64,000 nucleotides of DNA. Source: Bartonella bovis 91-4 (GTDB taxonomy: Bacteria > Pseudomonadota > Alphaproteobacteria > Rhizobiales > Rhizobiaceae). Below, piece by piece: positions 29,338 through 40,855 of this stretch. Location of the stretch: NCBI RefSeq assembly GCF_000384965.1, contig NZ_CM001844.1, positions 124,001 to 188,000 on the forward strand, read 5' to 3'. The number at the start of each line of letters is the position of its first letter. Within the stretch, counting starts at the first letter, position 1. A model generated the notes under the pieces. The model was not told where the DNA came from, did not search any database, and saw only the letters and a program-made list of their open reading frames with translations. The position numbers and the translations under genes are program-made.

Positions 29338-30336
29338 TTATAGTTTTCGAAGTGCGACATATTCGACCAAATGGTTTCTTCCTTTGCGTAGAATAAGATT
29401 AGCCCGTGGCCGTGTTGGCAATATATTTTCCTGTAAATTTTTTAAATTAATCGTATGCCAAAGATTATCAGCAATTTTTAAAGCTTCTTCTTCACTTAAG
29501 AGTGCATAACGATGAAAATAGGATTCAAGATTTTGAAATGCTGTTTTACGTAAACGCTTGAAACGATCTAAATACCAACGGTGAATCATTTCTGTTTCAG
29601 CGTCTACATAGATTGAAAAATCAAAAAAATCTGAAACAAAAGGCATAATTTTCTTATCATTGGGAAAATTGCTGACCTGAAGCACATTAATACCTTCAAC
29701 AATTAAAATGTCAGGGCGGTCAATGATAGCCTCTTCATTTTCTAAAACATCATAGGTTGTATGTGAATAAAGCGGCACGCTGACATTACCGACACCAGCT
29801 TTTATAGTAGAAAGAAAGCGCAGCAATTTTTTAATGTCATAAGAATCAGGAAAACCTTTACGATTCATACGATTTTTTTTCTCTAACACAGCATTGGGAT
29901 AAAGAAAGCCATCAGTTGTCACTAGGTCGACTTTAAAGCTGGATGTCCAGCGTTTCAAAAGTTCTTGAAGGATACGTGCAGTGGTTGATTTTCCTACTGC
30001 AACAGAGCCGGAAATTCCAATGATAAAAGGAGTTTTTATTGTATCTTCTTTGTGCAAAAATTGTTGTCGTTTTTGGAAGAGTTTTTGCACTGCTTCAACG
30101 CGACATGATAACAAACGTGACAAAGAGAGATAAATGCGTTGTACTTCTTCAAGATCAATAGGATCGCCAATTGATCGTAAACGCTTAATTTCATCAAAGG
30201 TTAAAGTAAGCGGTGTATCTGCACGAAACTGGGACCATTCTTGTGCTGTAAAGATACTATAAGGAGAATAGGGGCCAGAAATGTAATTGATCAAATCATC
30301 TTCTTGATTGGTTTTTGACAGATTAATATCAATCAT
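29338..30336 (-). CDS. coaA: Pantothenate kinase, type I
   Basis: Phosphorylates pantothenate, the first and regulated step of CoA synthesis. The P-loop [17 protein letters not shown], the downstream [13 protein letters not shown] and the [23 protein letters not shown]-terminal region (shown as two parts of one stretch) are typical. The ATG at 30336 gives 332 residues and matches rhizobial starts; a TTG at 30384 would add 16 residues with no better ribosome site. In many Rhizobiales coaA follows hisE; here no his genes are nearby. Confidence 0.94.
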   Translation of the reverse strand: MIDINLSKTNQEDDLINYISGPYSPYSIFTAQEWSQFRADTPLTLTFDEIKRLRSIGDPIDLEEVQRIYLSLSRLLSCRVEAVQKLFQKRQQFLHKEDTIKTPFIIGISGSVAVGKSTTARILQELLKRWTSSFKVDLVTTDGFLYPNAVLEKKNRMNRKGFPDSYDIKKLLRFLSTIKAGVGNVSVPLYSHTTYDVLENEEAIIDRPDILIVEGINVLQVSNFPNDKKIMPFVSDFFDFSIYVDAETEMIHRWYLDRFKRLRKTAFQNLESYFHRYALLSEEEALKIADNLWHTINLKNLQENILPTRPRANLILRKGRNHLVEYVALRKL

Positions 30337-30473
30337 TTTTACCGGCCAAGAATTGTTACTGGATTGCTTTTTTTGCAACAGCAATACTTGAATATGAAAA
30401 GATAAGATACTTTAATTGTTAAAAAAATTTTATTGTGCATATTCTCTTCATTGAAAATAATTAACGATTTTGC

Positions 30474-31463
30474 TCAGCTTATAGTCCAATCATTCCAATA
30501 CATATTAATTTGTTCCTGTGATAGACCTTGTGCCAAAAAAGACCATAAAAGTAAACGCGCTTTCACTGCAGATAAATAACCTGACATTAAGGCGCCAGAA
30601 GCGATCATATCAATTTCTGAACCTTTATAACCGTAGGTTGTTTTAGCTGTTGATCCATTATAAGAACGGCTTGCGATGATAATTGGAATTTTTTTGGCGT
30701 ATTGTCGTACAATATCTGCTTCTTGAGAAGAGCAATGACCTGCACCAAAACCAGCTATAACAAGGCCTGCATAATGTCCACTTTCAAGACAGAATTTCAT
30801 TAAGTTTGTATCAGATGAGAGAGAGGAGTACAGAAGTGCAACTTGGTGATTATAATTTTGGGGAAACGTAAAGGTTGTAGGGAAGAAATTTCGGTCATTA
30901 AAATAAATAAGTTTTCCTTCCAAAATTGTTCCTAAAGCACCTGCTAAATCTGACTGAAATGTTTCAACTTTGACAGTATGACTTTTCTGCACCCAGTAGG
31001 GTGAATGAATAGTGTCGTTGATCACAACCAAGACACCTCTGTTACGACTTTGTTGATCAGCAGCAACACGGGTTGCAGCTAAAAGATTAGCAGGCCCATC
31101 AGCACCTGCATCACAAGGTAGACGCATAGCGCCAGTTATAACAAGTGGTTCAACTTTATTCCAGTAAAGAGAAAGAAAAAAAGCGGTTTCTTCTAGTGTA
31201 TCAGTACCTTGTGTTAAAATAATACCATCAGCACCGGCTGCGATTTGTTGTGTTGCCCATTCTATTGTTTCAAAAAGAATTTTAAAAGATAAAGATCCAC
31301 TTGGTAATTGTGTTAATGTTTGAGCGTGAATATCGGCAATATTTTTTAAATCAGGAACACTTTTTATGAGGATATCTGAGGTTAAAGTTGGTTGCATTTT
31401 CCTAAAACTATCGGGCGCCATTGTAATAGTGCCACCCAATGTTCCTATGACTATTTTTTTCAT
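30474..31463 (-). CDS. L-asparaginase
   Basis: 329 residues, starting MKKIVIGTLGGTITM with the first catalytic threonine at residue 12. The second catalytic motif is LTQGTDTLEETAFFLS, then VITGAMRLPCDAGADGPANLL and a conserved lysine region near TTYGYKGSE. No signal peptide is visible, so a cytoplasmic (type I-like) enzyme is likely, making aspartate and ammonia from asparagine. The ATG at 31463 has AAAGGG upstream; an earlier ATG at 31487 lacks one. It lies between coaA and hslV. Confidence 0.92.
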   Translation of the reverse strand: MKKIVIGTLGGTITMAPDSFRKMQPTLTSDILIKSVPDLKNIADIHAQTLTQLPSGSLSFKILFETIEWATQQIAAGADGIILTQGTDTLEETAFFLSLYWNKVEPLVITGAMRLPCDAGADGPANLLAATRVAADQQSRNRGVLVVINDTIHSPYWVQKSHTVKVETFQSDLAGALGTILEGKLIYFNDRNFFPTTFTFPQNYNHQVALLYSSLSSDTNLMKFCLESGHYAGLVIAGFGAGHCSSQEADIVRQYAKKIPIIIASRSYNGSTAKTTYGYKGSEIDMIASGALMSGYLSAVKARLLLWSFLAQGLSQEQINMYWNDWTIS

Positions 31464-31663
31464 AGTTTGCCCTTTAGAAAAATGCAAATTACATATGACA
31501 GTTATTTAACAACAATTTAAGGTAGCAGCAACGGTATCATTTTCTTATTTAAATAATTGAGTTAAGCTCAATCGTTGTGTTTTGCAATATATGTTCTTAA
31601 ATAAAGAGATGGATAGTTGAATTTTATGTCTGATAAAGGGAAGCAATATTAAGGAGTTTTCTT

Positions 31664-32224
31664 ATGACAGAACATAAGTCTGATAGAATGTATGGTACGA
31701 CTATTGTTACTGTACGAAAGGGCAACAAAGTTGTTATGGCTGGTGATGGTCAGGTTTCACTTGGACAAACAATTATGAAAGGCAACGCACGTAAAGTGCG
31801 TCGTCTTGGGAAGGGTGGAACGGTTATTGCTGGTTTTGCAGGCGCTACAGCGGATGCTTTCACATTGTTGGAAAGATTGGAAATTAAGCTTGAACAGTAT
31901 CCTGATCAGCTCATGCGTGCGTGTGTAGAGCTTGCAAAAGACTGGCGAACTGATCGCTATTTGCGTCGTCTTGAAGCAATGATGCTTGTGGCTGATAAAA
32001 AAGTAACTTTGGCTTTAACAGGTCTTGGAGATGTATTAGAACCAGAAGATGGAATCATGGCAATTGGTTCTGGGGGCAATTTTGCTTTATCGGCTGCACG
32101 GGCACTCATAGATACAGATTTGGACGCAAAAGCTATTGCGTGTAAAGCGATGAGCATTGCCGCTGAAATTTGTGTTTATACCAATGACAATTTCACGATT
32201 GAAACATTGGATACAGAGTTATAA
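31664..32224 (+). CDS. hslV: ATP-dependent protease subunit HslV
   Basis: The proteasome-like peptidase of HslVU, 186 residues. After a short propeptide ([11 protein letters not shown]) the mature chain begins TTIVTVRKG, exposing the catalytic threonine, followed by [12 protein letters not shown]. The C-terminal [20 protein letters not shown] region is typical. AAGGAG precedes the ATG. hslU follows 22 bp downstream. Confidence 0.97.
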   Translation: MTEHKSDRMYGTTIVTVRKGNKVVMAGDGQVSLGQTIMKGNARKVRRLGKGGTVIAGFAGATADAFTLLERLEIKLEQYPDQLMRACVELAKDWRTDRYLRRLEAMMLVADKKVTLALTGLGDVLEPEDGIMAIGSGGNFALSAARALIDTDLDAKAIACKAMSIAAEICVYTNDNFTIETLDTEL

Positions 32225-32246
32225 TTCTTTAAAGAAAGCTATTTTA

Positions 32247-33557
32247 ATGTGTGTTGTATTTTCTCCTCGCGAAACTGTTTCTGAACTTGATCGTTTTATT
32301 ATTGGTCAAAAAGACGCTAAACGTTCTGTTGCTATTGCCTTGCGTAATAGGTGGCGTCGGCAACAACTTGAAGGACAAATGCGTGAAGAAGTTATGCCGA
32401 AAAATATTTTAATGATAGGGCCAACAGGTGTTGGTAAAACAGGAATAGCACGTCGATTGGCAAAACTTGCTGGGGCACCTTTTGTTAAAGTAGAAGCTAC
32501 TAAATTTACCGAAGTTGGTTATGTTGGGCGTGATGTTGAACAAATTATTCGTGATCTTGTTGAAATAGCAATTTCTCTTGTACGCGAAAAAAAGCGGAAT
32601 GAGGTGAAAGCTAAAGCCCATATGAATGCTGAAGAGCGAGTTTTAGACGCTCTTGTTGGCAAAACGGCAAGCCCTGCTACACGTGACAGTTTTCGTAAAA
32701 AATTACGCGAAGGTGAATTGGATGTAAAAGAAATTGAGATTGAAGTAGCCGATAATAGTAGTAATGGTACTCCTACCTTTGATATTCCTGGTATGCCTGG
32801 TGCACAAATGGGTATTATGAATCTATCAGATATTTTTGGCAAAATGGGGACTCGTACAAAAATCCGCAAAACAACTGTAAAAGATGCTTTTAAACCATTA
32901 ATTGATGATGAATCTGAAAAACTTCTTGATCAGGATCAAATTATTCAAGAAGCATTGCGTGTGGCTGAAAATGATGGGATTGTTTTTATTGATGAGATTG
33001 ATAAGATTGCGACCAGAGATGGTGGAGTAGGTGCTACTGTTTCACGAGAAGGGGTCCAACGAGATCTTTTGCCTTTAGTTGAAGGAACAACAGTTGCTAC
33101 TAAATATGGGCAAATAAAAACAGATCATATCCTTTTTATTGCTTCTGGTGCGTTTCATGTATCCAAGCCATCTGATTTATTGCCAGAGCTTCAAGGTCGT
33201 TTGCCTATACGCGTAGAGTTAAATGCTTTAACGAGGGAAGATTTACGGCGTATTCTTACTGAACCTGAAGCAAGTTTGATTAAGCAATATATTGCTTTAA
33301 TGGCGACAGAAGAGGTTCATTTAGAAATTACAGATGATGCAATTGATGCTTTGGCTGATATTGCTGTTGATTTAAACGCAAGGATTGAGAATATTGGTGC
33401 ACGTCGCTTGCAAACAGTGATGGAACGTGTTCTAGATGAAATTTCTTTTACAGCACCTGATAAAGCTGGCACTTCATTTAAAGTTGATGCTGCATATGTC
33501 AAACAATCTATAGGTGATCTGGCTGCAGATGTTGATCTTTCACGTTTTATTCTTTAA
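32247..33557 (+). CDS. hslU: ATP-dependent protease ATPase subunit HslU
   Basis: A AAA+ unfoldase of 436 residues that feeds HslV. Walker A GPTGVGKT is at residues 58-65, the pore motif GYVG follows EVG, and Walker [12 protein letters not shown] lies near residue 250. The C-terminus [10 protein letters not shown] docks into HslV. The ATG at 32247 is chosen over an upstream in-frame ATG inside hslV because it gives the canonical start ([17 protein letters not shown]) and has AAAGAAAG upstream. Confidence 0.97.
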   Translation: MCVVFSPRETVSELDRFIIGQKDAKRSVAIALRNRWRRQQLEGQMREEVMPKNILMIGPTGVGKTGIARRLAKLAGAPFVKVEATKFTEVGYVGRDVEQIIRDLVEIAISLVREKKRNEVKAKAHMNAEERVLDALVGKTASPATRDSFRKKLREGELDVKEIEIEVADNSSNGTPTFDIPGMPGAQMGIMNLSDIFGKMGTRTKIRKTTVKDAFKPLIDDESEKLLDQDQIIQEALRVAENDGIVFIDEIDKIATRDGGVGATVSREGVQRDLLPLVEGTTVATKYGQIKTDHILFIASGAFHVSKPSDLLPELQGRLPIRVELNALTREDLRRILTEPEASLIKQYIALMATEEVHLEITDDAIDALADIAVDLNARIENIGARRLQTVMERVLDEISFTAPDKAGTSFKVDAAYVKQSIGDLAADVDLSRFIL

Positions 33558-34571
33558 GGACTATCACTTGTTATCATCTTTTCTATATATTTCAATAGCT
33601 TTTAAAGTTACGTATTCTTTATATATCAAGACTTTGTGAAAGAGTTTTTGACACTCTTTCACAAGGAGATAGTAGTTAGCAACAATAAGTAAGCTACTTC
33701 CTCATTTGAGTTTTTTGGTATTTATAATTGCAATACTTTTTTTTAAAATGAGGATATTTATATTTTTTATGTGAAACGGTGGGTTTGAAATGATTGTATC
33801 GTGAAAATCTATGATAAGCTTGTAAACAAGATTGTTCTAATAAAAAACCATGAAAAGAATAACTGTTAGTTATTACAAATATTTTTGGCTATTTTAGAAG
33901 GTTATGATTGGCTTCATAAAGATTAAGTACAGCTAGTTTATTTGTTTTTTTAAGTGCTTACATAAAAAAAGAAGCTTTAATTGGCTACTAAAGAAAGTTT
34001 TTCAGAAATATATAAAATGACAAACATGACGGATTCTAGAACAGTAACGACTATCAAAACATACCAGAAATGTTATGAAATTTATTTCAAGACTGAGCGG
34101 TGGTGAACGAAATGATAAAATATTGTATCTACTATTATATCTGTCTATTCTAAATTGTGGTGCTTGAAACAAAAATCCAAAGCTATAATTTTGCATAATT
34201 TATCACTAATATAAGCGTTATTTATTTCATCATTGAAGTAAGACTTTCGATTTTATCTCTGTTAATAATAATTTATCTACTTGATTTGAGCTATTTAAAC
34301 GAATCTAAAAAGTAGTTCCCAATGAAACCCAAATATTTATCAAATTATAAAAGCATGCCATCATAGGAAAAGATTTAGCTTGTTTGTCAGATAACAACAA
34401 ATTTAGCATTGGAAAATTTTAAGAATTTTTGTCACAAGAATGGTCATAATTTCAAAGTTTGTGCTTGTTATTTCAAATATTTTAATTAAATCAAAAACTA
34501 GCCAATCTTAACTTGGATTGAGTTGAAGGAAATCATAGTAAAGATAATACCAGTGAGACATTAGGTCCTTA
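33558..34571. other. Gene-free 1-kb spacer hslU/pnp
   Basis: Between convergent hslU and pnp. Apart from the two hairpins listed separately, I find only short chance frames. The region is about 70% AT and resembles eroded DNA. Confidence 0.5.
33634..33664. terminator. Hairpin downstream of hslU
   Basis: Perfect 11-bp arms TTGTGAAAGAG and CTCTTTCACAA with a 9-base loop, 76 bp after the hslU stop. It lacks a T-run on the plus strand, so it may act as a 3' stabilising hairpin or a weak terminator. Confidence 0.45.
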
Positions 34572-34605
34572 AAAAACGCTATCCTCATATGAGGATAGCG
34601 TTTTT
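34572..34605 (-). terminator. pnp terminator (34-bp perfect palindrome)
   Basis: Left half AAAAACGCTATCCTCAT mirrors the right half exactly around the centre CATATG. In the pnp direction it gives a GC-containing stem ending in a T-run, 20 bp after the pnp stop. It can act in both directions. Confidence 0.9.
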
Positions 34606-34624
34606 CACGATAAGAAGAAAAAAC

Positions 34625-36826
34625 TCAATTTTCTTTTTTCTTACTGCGGCGTTTTTGTCCAGTGTTATTTTTTTTATCAGAACTATCTTCTTTTTCTGTT
34701 TTTATAGAATCATCGAGGGCAATTTCTTTCCCAGTTTTTTGGTCAACAACTTTCATGGACAGCCGGACTTTACCACGTTCATCAAAACCCATTAATTTAA
34801 CCCAAACTTTATCACCCTCTTTAACGATATCAGTTGTTTTTTCTACGCGTTCTGATGCCAGTTGGGAAATGTGAACGAGTCCATCACGTGAGCCAAAAAA
34901 GTTCACAAATGCACCAAATTCTGCGGTTTTTACAACTGTTCCTTGATAAATAGCGCCAATTTCAGGTTCATCAACAATCGAATGAATCCAACGTTTTGCT
35001 GCTTCAATAGCTTTAGCGTCGGTGGAAGCAATCTTAATTACTCCATTATCTTCAATATTAATTTTAGCTCCAGTTTGTTCAACAATTTCTCGAATTACTT
35101 TTCCACCAGAGCCAATAACATCGCGAATTTTATCTACAGGAATGTTCATCATTTCTATACGTGGAGAAAATTCGCTTAGTTCATCACGCGCACTGGTTAA
35201 GGCTTTTGACATTTCATTGAGAATGTGGATTCGACCGTCTTTAGCTTGCTCAAGTGCGATTTTCATAATTTCTTCAGTAATGCCATCAATTTTAATGTCC
35301 ATTTGCAAAGACGTGATACCATTTTTTGTACCTGCTACTTTGAAGTCCATGTCACCAAGATGATCTTCATCACCTAAAATGTCAGACAAAATAGCAAAAC
35401 GTTCACCTTCTTTAATCAAGCCCATTGCAATACCCGCAACAGGGCGGGCCAAAGGAACACCTGCATCCATGAGTGCAAGTGAAGTCCCACAAACAGTTGC
35501 CATTGAAGAGGATCCATTAGATTCAGTAATTTCTGATACAGCACGAATAGTATAAGGGAAAGAATCTTTTGTCGGTAATATTGGGTGAATGGCACGCCAT
35601 GCCAATTTACCATGACCAATTTCTCGACGACCAGGAGAACTAATACGCCCTGTCTCACCCACTGAAAAAGGTGGGAAATTGTAATGAAGTAAGAATGTTT
35701 CCTTGTAGGTTCCTGTTAATGAGTCAATATATTGTTCATCTTCACTGGTACCCAAGGTTACGATAACAAGTGCTTGTGTTTCGCCACGGGTAAATAGTGC
35801 TGATCCGTGTGCACGAGGTAAAATACTAACTTCTGATTGAATTGAACGTACAGTTGAAAGGGTGCGGCCATCAATGCGTTTGCCAGTTTCAAGAATATTT
35901 TGGCGAACAATTTTAGCCTGTAAATGCTTGAAGACAGTGGCAATTTGATCAGCATTAAATTCACAATTTTCTTCCATTTCCGACGTAAATTTGTCGATGA
36001 CTTCTGTTTTAATAGCATCAATTGCAGTGTGACGTTCTTGTTTATCGGTAATTGTATAAACTTTTTGAAGGTCCTTTTCGACCATTTTAAACATAGTTGT
36101 TTCAAGATCAGATAAATCTTCTGGAATAAAATCACGTGGTTCTTTTGCTGCAACTTCGGCAAGTTTAATGATAGCGTCAATAACGGGTTGAAAACCTTTT
36201 TGACCAAATATAACAGCACCCAGCATAATATCTTCAGATAATTCTTGTGCTTCTGATTCAACCATTAACACGGCATTTTCTGTTCCAGCGACGACAAGAT
36301 CAAGTTTTGATTCGGGCATTTCATCAATATGAGGATTGAGAACATATTGTCCATTACAATAACCAACGCGAGCACCAGCAATAGGACCTACAAAAGGAAT
36401 ACCTGATAACGTCAATGCAGCAGAAGTTGCAATCATGGCGAGAATGTCAGGGTTATTTTCTAAATCATGCTGTATAACGGAAACAATGACTTGGGTGTCA
36501 TTTTTATAACCGTCAACAAAGAGAGGACGAATCGGACGATCAATCAAACGTGAGATCAATGTTTCACTTTCACTTGGGCGGCTTTCACGTTTGAAATATC
36601 CACCTGGTATTTTACCGACTGCGTAAGTTTTTTCTTGATAATTGACGGTTAATGGAAAAAAATCTTGATCTGGTTTTGGATTTTTTGCGGAAACGACAGT
36701 TGCCAAGACAATGGTTTCACCGTAGGTGGCAATAACTGCTCCATCAGCTTGGCGTGCAATTTTTCCTGTTTCTAGGATGAGTGGCCGACCGGCCCATTCA
36801 ATTTCTACCTTATGGGTTTTAAACAT
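34625..36826 (-). CDS. pnp: Polynucleotide phosphorylase
   Basis: A 3'-5' phosphorolytic exoribonuclease of 733 residues. It has two RNase PH domains (about 10-230 and 310-540; [14 protein letters not shown]), then a KH domain ([18 protein letters not shown]) and an S1 domain ([17 protein letters not shown]) near the C-terminus, and a lysine-rich tail. It is part of RNA turnover and forms degradosomes in many bacteria. It follows rpsO on the minus strand, the classic order, but a strong rpsO terminator separates them. Confidence 0.98.
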   Translation of the reverse strand: MFKTHKVEIEWAGRPLILETGKIARQADGAVIATYGETIVLATVVSAKNPKPDQDFFPLTVNYQEKTYAVGKIPGGYFKRESRPSESETLISRLIDRPIRPLFVDGYKNDTQVIVSVIQHDLENNPDILAMIATSAALTLSGIPFVGPIAGARVGYCNGQYVLNPHIDEMPESKLDLVVAGTENAVLMVESEAQELSEDIMLGAVIFGQKGFQPVIDAIIKLAEVAAKEPRDFIPEDLSDLETTMFKMVEKDLQKVYTITDKQERHTAIDAIKTEVIDKFTSEMEENCEFNADQIATVFKHLQAKIVRQNILETGKRIDGRTLSTVRSIQSEVSILPRAHGSALFTRGETQALVIVTLGTSEDEQYIDSLTGTYKETFLLHYNFPPFSVGETGRISSPGRREIGHGKLAWRAIHPILPTKDSFPYTIRAVSEITESNGSSSMATVCGTSLALMDAGVPLARPVAGIAMGLIKEGERFAILSDILGDEDHLGDMDFKVAGTKNGITSLQMDIKIDGITEEIMKIALEQAKDGRIHILNEMSKALTSARDELSEFSPRIEMMNIPVDKIRDVIGSGGKVIREIVEQTGAKINIEDNGVIKIASTDAKAIEAAKRWIHSIVDEPEIGAIYQGTVVKTAEFGAFVNFFGSRDGLVHISQLASERVEKTTDIVKEGDKVWVKLMGFDERGKVRLSMKVVDQKTGKEIALDDSIKTEKEDSSDKKNNTGQKRRSKKKEN

Positions 36827-37015
36827 TTTTTATCCTTAATGGCCAGTATTCACGTTCTAGTTTTATACGTTTGTGTTTTAAAGCTGCATGCAAGACAACA
36901 AGATGCTTCTATTTTTATGGAGATAAGAATAAATCACAATTGAGATACGAAGCAACTGGCAATCGTGCCTTATGAAAATTTTTTATCAATTTTGAAGATG
37001 AAAGCAGTAAACTGA

Positions 37016-37049
37016 TAAATGGATGTTTTTTATAAAAAACATCCATTTA
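37016..37049 (-). terminator. rpsO terminator (34-bp perfect palindrome)
   Basis: Arms TAAATGGATGTTTTTTA and its exact complement, centred at 37032/37033, begin 7 bp after the rpsO stop. The stem mixes a GGATG/CATCC core with long A/T runs, so it can act in both directions. Confidence 0.8.
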
Positions 37050-37056
37050 CTTCATT

Positions 37057-37326
37057 TTAGCGACGCAAGCCTAGTTTTCCAATCAGTATCTGATAGCGAT
37101 TTTGGTCAATTTCTTTAAGGTAATCAAGAAGGCGGCGGCGTTTAGAAACCATCTTTAAAAGGCCACGACGAGAATGATTGTCCTTTTTGTGAGATTTAAA
37201 ATGATTAGTCAAATTAGAAATACGTTCAGAAAGAACAGCAACTTGCACTTCTGGTGAGCCTGTATCACCGGCCTTAGTCGCATATTCTGTAATAAGAGCG
37301 TGTTTACGTTCAGCTGTAATCGACAT
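37057..37326 (-). CDS. rpsO: 30S ribosomal protein S15
   Basis: [33 protein letters not shown] and [12 protein letters not shown] are hallmark S15 segments. The second of two adjacent ATGs gives the canonical 89 residues and better spacing to AAGGA. It binds the central domain of 16S rRNA. rpsO is normally cotranscribed with truB upstream, but here an opposite-strand transporter gene separates them, so rpsO must have its own promoter. Confidence 0.97.
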   Translation of the reverse strand: MSITAERKHALITEYATKAGDTGSPEVQVAVLSERISNLTNHFKSHKKDNHSRRGLLKMVSKRRRLLDYLKEIDQNRYQILIGKLGLRR

Positions 37327-37622
37327 CATATCATCCTTTCAAAAAATGAAAAAAAACAGTCACCCATAGCCAAGATGTCGTTCAGCAAGGGTCTACGAAA
37401 AAACGAGAAGAACCAAAATTCTTATCTATTTTGGCATTTATATAAGAAAGAAGAATAAAATGCTAGCCCTTGAAAGTATCTTGAAGATCTTCTTAGAAAT
37501 AAAGTTGTTTAGTTTAAGGCTATTTTATGAAATATGGCATATCTATTTGAGAGAAGGGTTGCAGCTTTGCGCAATGTGTTTATGGTAAAAAGAAGATTAG
37601 ACTGCCGATTTGGAGACAAAAG

Positions 37623-39251
37623 ATGCAGAAAATTTCAACATTAGAGCTTTTCCGAAATTCAATGTTTCGCAATTTATGGTCAGCGAATCTTATTTTTAAT
37701 TTGGGAGTTGTCATACAAGCTGTAGGGGCAAGCTGGTTGATGACTTTGATTAGTTCGTCGCATTTCATGGTTGGGCTTGTTCAAGGTGCTACAGTATTAC
37801 CGCTTGTTGTTTTTTCTCTAATGGCAGGAGCATTAGCCGATAATTTTAATCGGCGTCAGATTATGTTATTTGCACAAATAGTTATGATAATTGTATCAGT
37901 TAATTTGACTGTCTTATCCTATTTAGGGTTGATAACACCTTGGCTTTTACTGTGCTTTACATTTTTGATTGGATGTGGGCTTGCTTTTCATAATCCTGCT
38001 TGGCAAGCAACAATGGGGGATATTGTGAGCAGAGAAAATATTCCTACCGCTGTTACTCTGAATAGTATTGGCTTTAATTTAATGCGCAGTATAGGTCCTG
38101 CTATTGGGGGAGTTGTCATTGCTGCTTTAGGTGGAACTTCTGCTTTTCTATTAAATGCTATGAGTTATATTCCTTTAACAAGTGCTTTATTTTTATGGAA
38201 ACCCAATTGTAAGACTAATACATTGCCATTGCCACGAGAGAAATTTTTAGGGGCTATAGCAGATGGTTTGCGCTATGTTGTTATGTCGCCTAATCTTTTA
38301 AGTGTTATGGCCAGAGCGTTTCTTTTTGGTGTCGGGACGATTTCGGTTTCTGCTCTGTTACCAATTGTTGCGTGTGAAATTCTTGGAGGAGACGCTCTTC
38401 TCTACGGTACGTTACTTGGTTGTTTTGGTATAGGTGCGATTACAGCTGGCTTTGTTAATTCGTATATACGGCATTATTTTAGTTCAGAAACGATTGTTAC
38501 AACTTCATTTATAGGTTTTTCTTTTGTTTGCTTTGCTTTAGCAGTAAGTCGTTCAATTATTGTAAGTCATCTTGTTTTATTTCCTGCCGGTTTGTGCTGG
38601 GTTTTAGCATTGTCGTTGTTTAATACATCTGTACAGCTTTCCACACCACGCTGGGTTGTTGCGCGTGCTTTAGCGCTTTATCAAACTGCATCTTATGGTG
38701 GTATGGCAGTTGGTAGCGTGATTTGGGGTATATTTGCTGATGTTTATTCTCCAACAGTGGCTTTGAGTATTTGTGCTCTGTTCTTAATTTTAGGAGCTCT
38801 TGCGGGCATAAAGTTTAAGATTCAAGAAATTCCTCAGATAGATTTTGATCCACTTGATCAATTTAAAGAACCGCAGCTTTTGCTTGACTTGGAAGCATGC
38901 AGTGGTCCTATCATGATTATGATGGATTATCAAATTAATGAAAATGATCTCACAGAATTTCTTGAAGTTATGGCGCGTCGTCGCCATATTCGTCGACGTG
39001 ATGGTGCTCGCCAGTGGGCTCTTTTACGTAACCTTGAAAAACCAGGCTGTTGGATAGAAGTCTATCATATGCCAACGTGGGTGGATTATTTGCGTCATAA
39101 TTATCGGGCCATAAAAGCAGATGCAGAAGTAAATAAGCATCTTAGTCGATTAAATTGTGCACCTAGCGGTATAAGAATACACCGTATGATTGAGTGGCAA
39201 ACAATACCACAGGCTGATGAGGTATATTTGAAGCTTTCTACAGAGCAATGA
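37623..39251 (+). CDS. MFS transporter (MFS_3/EntS-like family) with C-terminal cytosolic domain
   Basis: 542 residues. About 12 membrane helices cover residues 15-400. The MFS loop motif GALADNFNRRQIML lies between helices 2 and 3. A soluble domain of about 130 residues follows (DFDPLDQFKEPQLLLDLEA to the end), as in the MFS_3 family related to the enterobactin exporter EntS. Substrate unknown. It stands alone on the plus strand between truB and rpsO, genes that are usually adjacent. Its composition resembles the neighbours, so any insertion is not obviously recent. Confidence 0.87.
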   Translation: MQKISTLELFRNSMFRNLWSANLIFNLGVVIQAVGASWLMTLISSSHFMVGLVQGATVLPLVVFSLMAGALADNFNRRQIMLFAQIVMIIVSVNLTVLSYLGLITPWLLLCFTFLIGCGLAFHNPAWQATMGDIVSRENIPTAVTLNSIGFNLMRSIGPAIGGVVIAALGGTSAFLLNAMSYIPLTSALFLWKPNCKTNTLPLPREKFLGAIADGLRYVVMSPNLLSVMARAFLFGVGTISVSALLPIVACEILGGDALLYGTLLGCFGIGAITAGFVNSYIRHYFSSETIVTTSFIGFSFVCFALAVSRSIIVSHLVLFPAGLCWVLALSLFNTSVQLSTPRWVVARALALYQTASYGGMAVGSVIWGIFADVYSPTVALSICALFLILGALAGIKFKIQEIPQIDFDPLDQFKEPQLLLDLEACSGPIMIMMDYQINENDLTEFLEVMARRRHIRRRDGARQWALLRNLEKPGCWIEVYHMPTWVDYLRHNYRAIKADAEVNKHLSRLNCAPSGIRIHRMIEWQTIPQADEVYLKLSTEQ

Positions 39252-39354
39252 TCTTGGTAGAATGGTTTGGGTATAAAGCGGTAAAAGTGGATTAATTATT
39301 TGTAATAAGTGTGGGAGAATATTTTGTTTCCAAAAAGTTATCTCAGGCAGAAAT

Positions 39355-40317
39355 TCATCCACTTGTAAAAATACGTTTTGGTTTGAATTGGTTTTTTTCA
39401 ATAATACCTATAGCAAGAAGCTGGTCTTTGTGGATTATACAAACATCATTTTCATCAATGGATGTATTTTGATTGTGTAAGAGCACTGGGTTGCCCATTC
39501 TTAAATACTGTGCTTGATTTTCGCTAATGGTATAATGAGGTAAATGAACTAATGCAGCCTTTGTTTCAGTTAGTAGTTTATCAAGTGTAGAGAAGCTCCA
39601 CTTGGAAAATACATAATTTTCATCTTTTTCGTCGTTATACGTTACGGCTGCTTTTAATTTATCCCATGGAATGAGATCATTTTCATTAAAAGGAGCTACT
39701 GCGATACGGCGTAAGTCAGCAATATATCCATAACAACCAAGATCACGTCCCATATCGCGTGCTAAGGAGCGTACATATGTCCCTTTTCCACATGTTATTT
39801 CAAAAATGGAATGTCCTTGGGTTGTGGTTCCAGTAAGTTTGAGAGATTCAATTTTTACTTTACGGGATGGAATTTCAACAATTTCACCTGCGCGGGCCAG
39901 ATCATAGGCACGATTACCGGCAATTTTAATTGCAGAAAATTGTGGAGGTGTTTGTAAAATAACACCTGTATATTTGGGTAAAAGGGTAAGGATATCTTTT
40001 TGTGTTGGACGTTGAGTCGCTGTTTTAATTACTTCACCTTCAAGATCATCTGTTGAGCGCTCTTCTCCCCAAGCTACATGAAAATGATAGGTTTTTATAC
40101 CTTCCATAACGTAGGGAATAGTTTTGGTTGCTTCGCCTAATGCAATCGGTAACATACCACACGCAAGTGGATCAAGCGTGCCTGCATGCCCTGCTTTTTG
40201 TGCATTAAAGAGCCATTTAATTTGTGAAACAGCTTCTGTTGATCTCATCCCTTTTGGTTTGTCAAGAATTATCCAACCAGAGACAGAACGACCTTTTTTT
40301 TTACGTTGTGGTGCCAT
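39355..40317 (-). CDS. truB: tRNA pseudouridine55 synthase
   Basis: 320 residues. The catalytic aspartate is D49 in [14 protein letters not shown], followed by GEATK and the conserved [17 protein letters not shown] segment (here [19 protein letters not shown]). It makes pseudouridine 55 in the T loop of tRNAs. It lies 3 bp after rbfA, at the end of the rimP-nusA-ylxR-infB-rbfA-truB run. Confidence 0.97.
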   Translation of the reverse strand: MAPQRKKKGRSVSGWIILDKPKGMRSTEAVSQIKWLFNAQKAGHAGTLDPLACGMLPIALGEATKTIPYVMEGIKTYHFHVAWGEERSTDDLEGEVIKTATQRPTQKDILTLLPKYTGVILQTPPQFSAIKIAGNRAYDLARAGEIVEIPSRKVKIESLKLTGTTTQGHSIFEITCGKGTYVRSLARDMGRDLGCYGYIADLRRIAVAPFNENDLIPWDKLKAAVTYNDEKDENYVFSKWSFSTLDKLLTETKAALVHLPHYTISENQAQYLRMGNPVLLHNQNTSIDENDVCIIHKDQLLAIGIIEKNQFKPKRIFTSG

Positions 40318-40320
40318 GTT

Positions 40321-40737
40321 TTAATTTTCAGGTTCGTTATTATGAAGAAGATCGCGCGCTACTTCAGGCGAATGGAGTAGAGCATCAATTTTTGAAAAAT
40401 TATCAAAACTACTATCAAACCGAAAACGCAATTCAGGGATGTATTTCATTTGTCGTAATTGATGGCTAATTTCTTTACGGATAAAACGACTATGTTTATT
40501 CAAGACTTCTATAATAACAGTATGAGAAATGTCGTGAATAGTGCTGAGGGGAGAAACAAAGCAAGTAGCAATTTTCAGATCTGCTGACATACGTACTTCA
40601 GAAATAGAAATGACAACACCTTTTAAAACATCATCAAGTAAAATATCTCGTTGTAGTATATGAGCTAATACATGGCGAACTTGCTCTCCCACTCTTAATT
40701 GCCGTTGTGATGAGCTTGTGTTTTTCATTGAACTCAT
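40321..40737 (-). CDS. rbfA: Ribosome-binding factor A
   Basis: 138 residues with the KH-like RbfA fold ([51 protein letters not shown]). It helps mature the 30S subunit, 16S rRNA 5' end processing included. It lies 118 bp after infB and 3 bp before truB. Confidence 0.96.
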   Translation of the reverse strand: MSSMKNTSSSQRQLRVGEQVRHVLAHILQRDILLDDVLKGVVISISEVRMSADLKIATCFVSPLSTIHDISHTVIIEVLNKHSRFIRKEISHQLRQMKYIPELRFRFDSSFDNFSKIDALLHSPEVARDLLHNNEPEN

Positions 40738-40855
40738 AACCTTTATTACAATTTCTCTTCTCTTTACTTTTTTAAAAAATTAAAAAGAAAAGAAGTATTT
40801 ATTAGTAACCCCAATAACTCGATTTATTTAACAGAGAGGAAAGCTACTAGGTAAT

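Noticed and set aside
34075..34167. 30-codon frame reading RLSGGERND, like an ABC transporter signature
   Set aside because: Too short, no flanking ABC motifs in any frame, no ribosome site; likely chance in an AT-rich spacer.
35758..36261. 167-codon frame in another phase of pnp
   Set aside because: Same strand but different phase inside a highly conserved gene; lysine/leucine-rich shadow.
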